Part shown: one piece after another, positions 54,267-64,000 of the stretch | Layout: each line of letters begins with the position of its first letter | How positions within the stretch are numbered: the first letter of the stretch is position 1 | Source: Rhizomys pruinosus | Lineage: Eukaryota; Chordata; Mammalia; Rodentia; Spalacidae | Direction of reading: 5' to 3' | DNA length: 64,000 nucleotides | Assembly (NCBI GenBank): GCA_009823505.1 | Contig: VZQC01009956.1 | Coordinates: forward strand, 1,763,080 to 1,827,079 | Program-made: the position numbers and the translations under genes | Notes under the pieces: generated by a model | What the model saw: only the letters and a program-made list of their open reading frames with translations | Told to the model about the DNA's origin: nothing | The model's database searches: none

Positions 54267-54282
54267 GGTTGTAGGTCCTCTT

Positions 54283-55560
54283 TAAGTGTCTGATAAAATT
54301 CTTCTGTAAATCCATATGGGCCTGTTATTTAGTTGGGAAGTTTTGTACTACTGATTCAATTGCCTCATATGTTATGGGTCTGTTTAAACAGTTGACCTCT
54401 TCTTGGTTGAGCTTTGGTGAGTCCCATGGTTTCAGATGTTCATCCATTTCATGTAGGTTAACAAATTTAGCACAGTATAGCTTTTCAAAATATTTGTGCA
54501 TAATATTCTGGATCTTTTCATTATCCATTGTAATGTTTCCCCTTTCATCTCTAATTTTATTAGTTTGGAGTTGTTCTTTCTTTCTTTTCATTAGTTGGCC
54601 TAGGGCTCTGTCAATCTTGTTTATCCTTTCAAAGAACCAATCTCTGTTCTGATTTTTGTTGTTTCTTCTTGTTGTTTAGGTTTGGGAGTCAATTGTTGTC
54701 TTCCAAGTGTTTTCAGTTGCAACATTAAGTCTTTTATTTGTGCTCTTCCTGTTTTTTTTTTTTTTTTAATCTAGGCACTTAGCACTATAAATGTCCCTCT
54801 TAAGGCTACTTTTAAAGTGTCACAGAGGCTTTTGTTGTGTTGCACCATCGTTTTTAATTCCAGGAATACATTTCTTTTTTTCTTAATTTCTTCCTTGATC
54901 CATTCATTGTTCAGTAGTGTGCTATTTAAACTCCATGAGTTCCTGTAATTGGTGGGCTTCTTTTGGTGTCGATATTAAGCTTTATTGCATTGTGATCTGA
55001 TAGAATGCATGGAATTACTTACCTCTTTTTATATTTATTGAGATTTGTTCTATGCCCCAATGTGTTGTCGATTTTGGAGAAGGTTCCATGAGATGCTGAA
55101 TATAATGTATATTCTTTGGTGTTTGGGTGGTATTCCAACCTCTGTTAGGTCCATTTGTTGTATCATACGGCTCAGTTTAGATGTCTCTCTGTTTATTCTT
55201 TGCCAAATTGACGTCTAATTGACACAATGGGGTATAAATGTCCCCTACTACTTGTGCGCTAGAGTCAATCTGTGCCTTAAAGTCCTGTAAAATTGTGTTT
55301 ATGAATTTCAGTGTGCCTGAATTTGGTGCATGTAAATTAGTGATTGTGATATCTTCTTGGTTAATTATTTCTTTGATAAGAATGAAATGACCCTCTTCAT
55401 CTCTTCTGATTAATTTTACTTTGAAGTCTATTTTATCTGATATTAGAATAGCTACTCCTGCTTGTTTCTTAGTGTTGTTTCTTGGATTATTCTTTTCCAT
55501 CTGTCCACCTTGAAATAATGCCTGTCTTTAAAGGTGAGATGGGTTTCTTGCAGGCAACAA
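54283..55560 (-). pseudogene. LINE-1 ORF2, N-terminal endonuclease part (reverse)
   Basis: Minus-strand 54325-54591 gives the linker before RT. Minus 55177-55500 gives the endonuclease middle (AGVAILISDKIDFKVKLIRR), with a VGDIYTPL block where intact LINE-1 has VGDFN, so the nuclease is damaged. A run of 15 T lies near 54752. Confidence 0.88.
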
Positions 55561-55866
55561 AAAGATGGGTTTTATGTCTTCATCCATTCTACTAGTCTAT
55601 GTCTCTTAATTGGAGAATTCAGACCATTGATATTTAGAGTTATTACTGAGAGAGTTATATTACTTCCAATAATTTTGGTTTCTGGTGCATTTTTGCCCTA
55701 GGTTTTTATTTCCATAACAGTAGTTTCATTTATTTTCTGGTCCTGGTTGGTTATAGTCCTTCCTACCTTACACTCTTTGTATTGCTTCAAATGTTGTCTG
55801 ATGGGATGGCTTTCTGGACAAAAATTCTTTCAAATTATTTATGTCATAATCATTTTCCTTTCTCCT
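55561..55866 (-). mobile_element. LINE-1 ORF2 start and inter-ORF region (reverse)
   Basis: Worn endonuclease start and the spacer between ORF1 and ORF2. No other feature is present. Confidence 0.7.
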
Positions 55867-56331
55867 TCAAAAAATAGACATTTTTGCTGGATAAAGAATT
55901 CTGGGTTGACAAATATAATCATTTAGAACTGGGAATACTTTAGACCAAGATCTTCTGGATTTCACTGTTTTCAATGAAAAATCAGATGTAATTCTGATAC
56001 GTGTTCTCTTATATGTGAATTGCTTTGCTTTTGCAGCCCTCAGTGTCCTCTCTTTGCTTTGAACATCTACTGTTTTTGCTATGATATGGCATGATGAATT
56101 TATGTTCTTCTTCTGTCTACTTGGTCTTCTATATGCTTCTTGTATTTGTATAGGTATCTTTTTCTTTAATTTGGGAAAATTTTCCTCTAAAATTCCATTG
56201 AAAATCTGAGCAATACCATTATCCTGTGAATCTTCGTCCTCTTCTATCCCTATGTTGTGTAAGTTTGGTCTTTTTATAGTGTTCCACAATTCCCAGTTAT
56301 TCCATTCTCGTGGTTTTTTTTTTTTTTTCAT
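55867..56331 (-). pseudogene. LINE-1 ORF1p, RRM and C-terminal domains
   Basis: 154 open codons match the RNA-binding half of the LINE-1 ORF1 chaperone. The RRM start (LWNTIKRPNLHNIGIEED) is followed by the CTD (SLKTVKSRRSWSKVFPVL). The coiled-coil N-terminal part lies at 56332-56720 in broken frames. It corresponds to the plus-strand ORF1 at 61263-62363. Confidence 0.9.
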
Positions 56332-57340
56332 AATCTTTACTTGATCAATCCAGTTCTTCCATATTGTCTTCTAGTTTTGATATTCTATTTTCTACTTCAT
56401 CCATTCTGTTATTGAGAGTTTCTCCCATTCTTTCCAAGTGGTTTATGGATGGTTGCACTTCTTTTTTCATTTCAACTTGAATTTTCTTCAATGTTTCTAT
56501 ACGTGTTTATTTTATTTCATTCCACAGTTTAACATTGTCTTCTTTTAATATATCCCTATCATTTTTAGGTCCCTCGCTGCTTTTTATATGTGCTCTTTGA
56601 ATTCCTTCAGCTCCTTGATTACTCTAATCATGTTTATGATAATTCTTTTAAGATCTATATCTTGAGTTATATCTAAGCAGTCTTCACTATAGGTGTTATT
56701 ATATTTTCATTGAGCTTTTCGCATTTTGGGTTATTTTTGTTGATTATAGTTCTAATGGGAAGCTTAGGTGTTTCTTTGTTGAGCTGTAGGCCGCTTTTGG
56801 GTATATTCTTCAGGTGTTTTTGCTGACTTGTTAATTGGTGTACAGGTGTGTATAGTTTAGGCCTGAAGGTCTCACATCTATCCTAGCACTGGACCAACCA
56901 GCACCCCTCAGCCAGCCAATATCTAGTTCCCCCAATGGCCAGAGCTATGCAACACCCAAGTCTGCCCGAACACCTCAGGCTTATGGATCCAGCACCCTGA
57001 GGGCCCCAGGTGTCCCAGTCTTGAGGGTTGGAAGGTTACATTTCTGCTGCTGTGCAGCTGAAATCCCTCCTTTCACCAAGGTGGGGCAAGCCCCAGTCAC
57101 CCACCCAGAGAGATGTATTTATAGAACCACTACACATCACCCATCGTCTGCCCACCAGTCCTCCAAGGCCACCTGTCAAGGTCTGTACCTGGGTCCACTG
57201 GGAGGGAGGTCCAGCCCACACTGTGGTTATCTCTTCTGTCTCCCTATGCCCTCAGGCCACATCTGCAGTGCATAACTGCAGTTCCCAATGCTCTTGGGGG
57301 CCCCTAAGTCCCCCTCCCCCAACTTTGCCATAGTTGCTCA
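56332..57340 (-). mobile_element. LINE-1 ORF1 N-terminus and GC-rich 5'UTR (reverse)
   Basis: 56332-56720 is broken coiled-coil coding sequence. 56800-57340 is much richer in G and C than its surroundings and sits where the promoter 5'UTR belongs. I could not resolve repeated monomers in it. The copy therefore kept its 5' end. Confidence 0.7.
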
Positions 57341-58480
57341 TAACATACTCCAATTTTTCATTATCCACTCATCAGCTGAGAGACGTTTAAGTTGTTTCAA
57401 TTTCTTAGCTATTGTGAAGACAGCAACAGACATGATTTACATGTATCTGTACTATATGATGAGTCCATGGTGATTATGCCAAGGAGTAGTATGATTGGGT
57501 AATACAGTATATTCATTTTTCATTTTTTTGAGAGTTCTTCACACTGCCTTCCATTGTGGCTGCACTACAGTGCATTCCCTACTGCAGTGAATGATTGTTC
57601 CACTTAATCTAAATCCTCACCAGCATTTGGTGTCCTTCATTCTCTTGATCTTAGCCAATGTGTTTGGGTTAAAATGGAATTTTAGTGGGATTTTTTTATC
57701 TGCATTTCTCTAATTAATAAAGATGATAAGTTTTTAAGTTGTTTCTTAGCCATTTTATACCTTTCTTTAACAACTCTCTTCAGTTATATAGTTCATCATT
57801 TTGTTTTGATTGGGTCATTTATTTCCTTGCTTCTTTGTTTTTTGTGTTTTTTGTTATACTGGATATTAATCCTCTGTTAGATCTGTAGCTAGTAAATATT
57901 TTCTCCCAATCAATGGGTTTCCTCTTCACTTTCTTGTTTGTTTCTTTTGCTGTAAAATTTCTTTTTAGCTTAATGAGGTCCCACTTATTCTTTGTTGACC
58001 TTAATGCCTAGTCAGGTGATATCTGATAAAGAAAATCCTTAGCTATGCATCCATTTTGGAGGGTTCTGCCCATGTTTTCTTCTAGCATTTTCAATGTTTT
58101 GTGTTTTATACTGAAGTCTTTGATCCATTCGGAGTTGACTCTTGTGCAGAGGGAAAGATAAGGGTCCAACATCATTCTATAGAAGTAGAAATCCTGTTTT
58201 GCCAGCACCATTTTTTGAAGATGCTGTCTTTCCTTCATTGTGTATTCTTGGAACCTTTGTCAAATATAATGTGGGTTAAATTGTGTGTAATCATGTTTAG
58301 ATCTTTTATTCTGTTCCTTTGATCTACCTGTCTATTTTTGTGCCAGTGCAATTCTGGGGTTTTTTTGCATTAGAATTCTGACATCTTTTTATAATTTTAG
58401 TCATCATAAATGACCTCAAATTCCCCCACTTTCTATACTAGCAATAAATTCAAAGTATACTTTGCTTATATTGGAAACAT
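57341..58480 (-). pseudogene. Another LINE-1 ORF2 3' part (reverse)
   Basis: Collinear with 50880-51900 (CATTATCCACTCATCAG near 57359; TTTGCCAGCACCATTT near 58197). It is a separate and older copy lying against the 5' end of the previous one. Confidence 0.82.
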
Positions 58481-58599
58481 TCGTTTCTGGCTCATGATGA
58501 AGCTTGAGGAGGAGAATAGTCATTCGCTAACAGTAGAGTCAATTTCAATGTGACTCTCTTAGTTCTGGAAGCTCTTGGATGTGCCATCTGTCTCAACCA

Positions 58600-58800
58600 C
58601 TGCCACATCAGAGCATGGCTGCTCTTCCAGAAGTCCTAGGTTTAGGTTCCAGCATCCATATGGTGGCTAAGAACTATCTGTAATCTAGATCCAAGGGACC
58701 TGATGCCCTTCTCTAACATCTGCAGGCATCGCACAACACAGGTGTAGTTACATACATGCAGGCAATGCCCTTATACACATAAAATTTAAATAATAATTTT
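58600..58800 (+). mobile_element. Diverged B2 SINE
   Basis: B2 3' half and worn head (GGTTCCAGCATCCATATGGTGG near 58656). The tail ATACACATAAAATTTAAATAAT ends near 58798. Confidence 0.7.
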
Positions 58801-58813
58801 AAAATATTTTTTT

Positions 58814-59289
58814 ATCAAAGGAAGAATTTATTTGAGCTTACGATTGGCTGTTCCAGGGAATTAGAGTCCACTGTGGTGGGAGGCATGGTGACTGGAGCAG
58901 CAAACCGAGGGTAACATCTCGCAATGAGCACAGGAATCAGAGAGAGAGAGCAACTGGAGACCACAAGACTAGTTAAACTCAGTAAGCCTGCCCCCAATAA
59001 CGTACTTCCTCTAGCATGGCCACACCTTCTATGACCTCCAAGAACAGTGCCACCAACTGGAGACAAATGTCTGAATACTTAAAGCCTATGGGGGACACTC
59101 ATTCAAACCACCGCATTCCACTCCCTGGCTCCCATTGGCTCCTGACCATATAAAATGCAAAATGCATTTAGTCCAACCTTAAAAGTCCCCATAGTCTTTA
59201 CCAGTTTCAATGCCATTCAAAAGTCTACAGTCCAAACTCTCTTCTGAGACTCAGGCCAATCTTCTAACTGTAAGATCCTGTAAAATCAA
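58814..59289 (-). mobile_element. MaLR fragment: LTR and start of internal region
   Basis: The LTR is 58814-59115, lacking its U5 end. The internal region runs 59116-59289, collinear with 20900-21075. Both ends are truncated. Confidence 0.88.
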
Positions 59290-59410
59290 TTTTAAAATAT
59301 TTTTAAAAGATTTGCAGGAAAAAGTAGCCAGTGATGAAAAAGTAAATTAGGTTTAGATTATAAAAATCTTGGAGTATATGATTGGACATGCTTTTGTATT
59401 AGTTCTTTTT

Positions 59411-59634
59411 TAAATTTTTTATTTATTTTTGTATGTAGTATGAATGTACTGTCTGCATGTAGGTTTGTGCACCCATATCGGGTAATGCCATGGAGGTCAG
59501 AAAAGGGCGTTAGGCTCCCCTGGAACTGGAGTTAAAGACGGTTTTCAGCCACCATGTGGGTGCTGGAGATTGAACCTGGGCCCTCTGCAAGAGCAGTCAG
59601 AGCTCTTAACCACTAGGCCATCTCTCCAGGCCCT
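59411..59634 (-). mobile_element. B2 SINE (reverse)
   Basis: A full reverse B2 with a T-rich tail on the left. A 15-bp duplication GTATTAGTTCTTTTT (59396-59410) recurs at 59635-59649 with one mismatch. Confidence 0.94.
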
Positions 59635-59649
59635 GTACTAGTTCTTTTT

Positions 59650-60339
59650 ATATATATTTTAATAAATTCTGAGCATGATCTGCTTGTAGAACATATTGAA
59701 TGTATATAAAAAAGAAAGAATATAGGTATTATAATCAGGAAATTCAGAATGTGGTCACTGAGGCAAGAGTTCAAGTCAGGCATAAAACCTAGGCTTTTAT
59801 TCTTCTTATGTCAATTAGGATAAATAGGCTGTTTGGGACTTTGCAAAAGATTCAAAGTGGTAAGGCATAGCTGGTGGCTACTTAATCAAATTTAGACCCT
59901 TTCTCCCTTCCTTGCCCCCTACCCCACCAGAGCTCAAGCATTCTACTATACATGTTTTTATCTTTTTCTCAGTATTATTTTAAAATTTTTCAATGCAAAA
60001 GTTTACTGTTTCAGTCAGTTCTTTGACACAGTTTTTGTTGTTGCTCTTGTTATTGTTGTTGTTCTTGTTCTTGTTGTTCTTGTTCCTTCAAAATTGTATT
60101 GCATATATATATATATATATATATATATTCCATGCATATACCAAAATTATGATGTTTGCCAATAAAATATGGGTTAATTCCAAAACATGTTTAGGGTAGG
60201 GATTCACACTTTGACAGTAGAGTTGTACGCAGATAAAGAAAAATATTACTTTACATTCCTAAACTACATAGCATGTTGATGAGTAATATCAGGTATTATA
60301 TTTAGTAAAAAAGAAAAAGAAGAATTATTCAGTTTGCCT
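59650..60339. other. LINE-1 3'-end-like and simple sequence
   Basis: 59870-60030 resembles reversed LINE-1 3' sequence (CAGTCAGTTCTTTGACACAG, compare 37735). A TTG/TTC-rich run lies at 60036-60090 and (TA)n at about 60104-60128. The rest is unassigned. Confidence 0.5.
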
Positions 60340-60725
60340 TACAAATAGAGATTTGGTGCTAGGATCCACAAATGAGGGACACCATACATCATTTGTTTTT
60401 CTGGGACTGTGTTACCTCACTTTAAGGATTTTTTTCTATGTCTGTGAAGAAACTCATGGGATTTTAATTGGGATTTCATTGAATCCGTGTGTTTATTTTG
60501 GTAGGATGGACATTTGCATTATTTTTTTCTAATCCATGAGCATGGGAGGTCTTTCCATCTTCTGGTGTCTTCTTCAATCTCCTTCTCCAGGAATTTTAAA
60601 TATTTATTATAGAGATCTTTGGTGTCTTTGGTTAGTTTTGTTCAAAGGTATGTTTAGGCTATTGTGAGTGGGAAGGTCACCTTGTATTCCTTCTCCAATT
60701 GTTTGCTGTTGGTGTAAAGAAAGGC
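60340..60725 (-). pseudogene. LINE-1 ORF2 fragments (reverse)
   Basis: Reversed C-terminal ORF2 pieces with internal deletions, ending at AAAGGCTATGG. It meets the next LINE-1 head to head at 60726. Confidence 0.8.
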
Positions 60726-61262
60726 TATGGGGAGGTCAAGGATTTCCTAAGACCACCTAAAGCACAGGTAGGAGCTGGGTGCTTCAGCCAGGTGGATTGT
60801 TTGGTTCGAGTCAATCAACTTTGGCTTGATTGGCTTGTGTGGCTCTGGGGGCAGAGTTGTCCTTCTAGCTGGTATAAAAGGTGGCCCTGTTGCCACTGTG
60901 AGCCTTGAGATCAGGGATTTTCCAAGACCACCTGAAGCACAGGTGCCAGGGTGCGAGCAAAACAGGAATCCCCGCACCCAACTGGGACTGCCTAAGGAGT
61001 GTCCAAGTGGATTCTTTGGGGAAAATTCAGAACAGAAAGGGAAGACAGAGTTAGACTTCCAACAGAAATCCTAACACTTAGACAAGTCGACACTCCATAA
61101 GCAAGGAGAAAAGAAGAAAAACAAATTAATCAAGCAAACAATGAAGTCATCTGAAGGAGGCAAGCAAAGCAAGCCTTCAACACAGTGAAGAGGCACTTGA
61201 GATTCATATTGGAATACTGGCAAAGAAAAACCCACATGCCAGGGACACGAAGAAGAGACAAC
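60726..61262 (+). mobile_element. LINE-1 5'UTR with repeated promoter units
   Basis: Two related units lie about 175 bp apart: AGGATTTCCTAAGACCACCT near 60738 and AGGGATTTTCCAAGACCACC near 60913. Each is followed by AAGCACAGGT. Tandem 5'UTR monomers that act as promoters are known in murine LINE-1. A TATA-like TATAAAAGG lies near 60872. Confidence 0.75.
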
Positions 61263-62363
61263 ATGGGAAAGGTGAAGGATAATTCCACACCAGGCTCTAC
61301 CAACTCTGCAGAAGACTCCTACAGTGGGATCCCCCGGGAATGGCCCAGGACACAAATATTAGAATTACAATTGTGGATATACTCAAAGAAATCAAAAACT
61401 ATAAAGAACAAGTCAGAGAACTTAGAGAGAGAGAATGAAAAATTCAAGAAGGACCTAGAGAGAGAGAATGACAAACTCTGGAAAGAAGTGGAAGCACTGA
61501 AAAGATCCCATGATGAAAAAGATAAGGAAACCAACCAGTGAAGCAAAGAGCTACAGGAGGAGATTGAGAAACTCCAAAAGGAAGTGGAAATACTAAAGAA
61601 ATCAAAAGACAAAATGAAAAAGGAAATCAAACATTCATCCAATCAAGAGAAAAGGAATGGAAAAAGCCACAGAAGCAGAATGGAGGAAGCAGAATGAAGA
61701 ATATCAGACCTGGAAGATAACACAGAACAAATAAAAACCTCAAGTAAAGATTATGAAAAATTTAAAAATACACAAAAGTGTAACAACCAGGAACTGTGGG
61801 ACAATATGAAAATATGGAAACTCTGCATCATAGAAATAGAGGAAGGAGAAGAAACCCAAGGGAATGGTATTGATCAGATCTTCAACATAATAATAGATGA
61901 AAATTTCCCCTAACTCAAAAAGGAGAAACCAATACAAATACAAGAATCACATAGAACTCCAAACAGACAAGATCAGAAAAGAAACTCTCCATGCCATATA
62001 ATAGTTAAAACGCTAGACAGCCAAAACAAAGACAAAATTCTGAAAGCCACAAGAGAAAAACAACAAGTTACATATAAGGGGAAATCTATCAGAATTACAA
62101 CTGACTTCTCAGTGCAAACTATGAAAGCAAGAAGAATGTGGAGCAAAGCATTCCCAGTGTTAAAGGATTATAGGTGCCAACCCAGGTTACTATACCCAGA
62201 AAAAATGTCAATTATAGTTGAAGGAGACAGAAAAATCTTCCATGACATAAACAAGATGAAAGAATACATGTCTGGAAAACCAACCCTTCAGAGAATACTC
62301 AAACCAATTCAAAGGACAGAAGAAAGGAGCAACTATCCTCAGGCACCTAGAAAGAGAAATTAA
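61263..62363 (+). pseudogene. LINE-1 ORF1 with stops
   Basis: Starts MGKVKDNSTPG. The coiled-coil part contains two near-identical segments (NLERENEKFKKDLEREND) and hits a stop near 61539. Further stops occur near 61695 and 61912. The C-terminal RNA-binding part (62112-62363) is open: MKARRMWSKAFPVLKDYRC. It encodes the nucleic-acid chaperone of LINE-1 and is inactive here. Confidence 0.9.
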
Positions 62364-62390
62364 TAAAAGCATAACTGCAGGAGTAAATAC

Positions 62391-64000
62391 CTAAACCAAA
62401 AATGCAAATGGATAATAAAGTGAAAGGAAGCAACACACACCTATAAGTTATAACGTTAAATATTAATGGACTAAACTTCCCAATCAAAAGACATAGACTG
62501 GGAGTTTGGATTAGGAAATAAAACCCATCTATATGCTGTCTACAAGAAATACATCTTACCTTCAAGGACAGGCACCACCTTAAAGTGAAAGGATGGAAAA
62601 AAATATTCCAAGGAAGTGGTACCAAAAAGAAAGCAGGTGTTGCTATTTTAATATCAGACAAAATAGACTTCAAAGTAAAAGAAATCAGAAGAGACAAAGA
62701 TGGCGATTACATTCTTATCAAAGGAATAATTCACCATGAAGATTTCACAATTATGAATATATATGAACCAAACTCTAGTGCACAAAACTTTATAAAGACA
62801 ATTCTCCAGGACAAGTCACAGATTAACCCCAGTACACTCTTAGTAGTGGACTTCAGTACCCCACTGAGCCCTTTAGATAGGTCAACCAGACAAAGAATAA
62901 AAAGAGAGACATCTGAACTGAATGATAAGATACACCAAATGGACCTCACAGATATCTACCAAATATTCCACCCTAATACCAAAGAATACACTTTCTACTC
63001 AGCACCCCACAGAACGTTCTACAAAATCGACCACATACTGGGACACAGAAGAAACCTCCACAAATATAAAAAGAGTGAAAGAATTTCATGCATGCTATCA
63101 GACCACAAAGCAATAAAGCTCACTATCAACACTAGGATAAACACCACTATATACAAGAACACATGAAGATTAAATAACACACACCTGAATAATGAATGGG
63201 CCAAGAAAGAGATAAAGAAAGAAAGAAAAGCATTCCTGGTACTGAATGCCAATGATAATACAACACAGCAAAACATCTGGGATACGTTAAAAGCAGTCCT
63301 AAGAGGAAAGTTTATAGCCCTGGGTGCCTACATTAGAAAAACAGAAAGAGCACAAGTCAACGATCTAACACTGCAGCTTAAAGCACTTGAGAGAAAACAA
63401 CAGATGAACCCTAAATGCAACAGACAGGAAGAAATAACAAAAATCAGAGCAGAAATCAATGAAATGGAAACAAAGAAGACAATACAAAAAATCAATGAAT
63501 CCAAAAGCTGGTTCTTTGAGAGAATAAACAAGATAGACAAACCTCTAGCCCAGTTAACCAAAAGAAAGAAGGAACAACTACAAATCAATAAAATCCATGA
63601 AGAAAGGGGAAATATCACAACAGACAATGAAAAGATCCAGAAAGTCATACGGGAATACTTCAAAAACCTTTACTCTACTGAGTTTGAAAACCTAGAAAAA
63701 ATGGATGAATATCTGAAATCCTGGGAATCACCAAAGCTCTACCAAAAAGAGATCAACAGCTTAAACAAACCCATAATATATGAAGAAATTGAAGATGTAA
63801 TAAGAAATCTCCGAATTAAAAAATGCCCAGGCACAGATGGTTTCAGGGCAGAATTCTTTAAAACATTTCAAAAAGACTTACAACCATTATTACTCAAATG
63901 GTTTAGAAGGATACAAACGGAGGGAATTCTCCCAAATTCCTTCTATGAAGCCAGCATCACTCTATTACCAAAACCAGTCAAAGATACAACCAAAAAGGAG
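62391..64000 (+). pseudogene. LINE-1 ORF2, endonuclease to RT start, cut by window end
   Basis: The endonuclease has LQEIHLTF near 62540, AGVAILISDKIDFKV near 62635-62675, SDHKAI near 63100 and FYKIDHILGHR near 63018. Stops occur near 62519 and 63164. VVDFSTPL stands where intact copies have VGDFNTPL. The linker and RT fingers (GTDGFRAEFF near 63831; [17 protein letters not shown] near 63929) run off the end. This copy is separate from the fragment at 1-590. Confidence 0.92.

Noticed and set aside
57021..57333. Overlapping Cys- and Pro-rich open frames suggesting a small secreted protein.
   Set aside because: They lie in the GC-rich 5'UTR of the reverse LINE-1, and frames on both strands are open only because of base composition.
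1..64000. The first 90 bases resemble the last 90 bases, as if the window were circular or terminally repeated.
   Set aside because: Both are the same region of LINE-1 ORF2 in two different copies. They differ at several positions, and each lies in an ordinary LINE-1.

Overview
This is rodent nuclear genomic DNA made almost entirely of transposable elements. I see no host protein-coding gene, rRNA or true tRNA gene. B1 SINEs (7SL-derived), B2 SINEs (tRNA-derived, with Pol III A and B boxes), MaLR LTR elements of the ORR1 and MT type, muroid-type LINE-1 and mys-like class II endogenous retroviruses together point to a muroid rodent. A cricetid (hamster, vole or deer-mouse type) is my inference rather than Mus itself.

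Layout. 1-5410: a LINE-1 reverse-transcriptase fragment joined to an ERV-L LTR with its primer-binding site, then a decayed older ERV-L (RT, protease and gag pieces, minus strand), then an old LINE-1 piece. 5411-20308: two mys-like class II ERVs in the same orientation, head to tail (minus strand). The first is split by a 4.6-kb ERVK-type provirus (8265-12892) with its own 6-bp target-site duplication. 20309-26100: a LINE-1 interrupted by a complete MaLR (20552-22588) and by a probable LINE-1-made retrocopy of a MaLR read-through transcript (23312-24453). 26101-29268: SINEs, a GATA microsatellite and a near-perfect 62-bp inverted repeat. 29269-35434: a third class II ERV whose LTR holds a MaLR, which itself holds an MT LTR. 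35435-42457: LINE-1 3' ends and an MT-type MaLR.

42463-49015 is the centrepiece: a young ERV-L provirus on the minus strand. Its two LTRs are about 468 bp and differ by four substitutions and one 1-bp indel. It has a perfect 5-bp target-site duplication, an open 562-codon gag, and an open pol of about 1180 codons carrying protease, RT, RNase H, integrase and dUTPase. It has no env. gag and pol lie in one frame separated by a single TGA.

49021-64000: more LINE-1. One minus-strand copy runs from its 5'UTR to ORF2 and is interrupted by a B1, an unclassified LTR-like 525-bp insert and a B2-inside-B2 pair. A plus-strand LINE-1 with 5'UTR promoter repeats runs off the window end.

How the parts relate. 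LINE-1 machinery is known to mobilise B1, B2 and processed transcripts. ERV-L enzymes are the presumed helpers of MaLRs: in this window both groups share the LTR terminal bases, a leucine-tRNA primer site and 5-bp target duplications. Several short inverted or tandem duplications look like replication template-switch scars.
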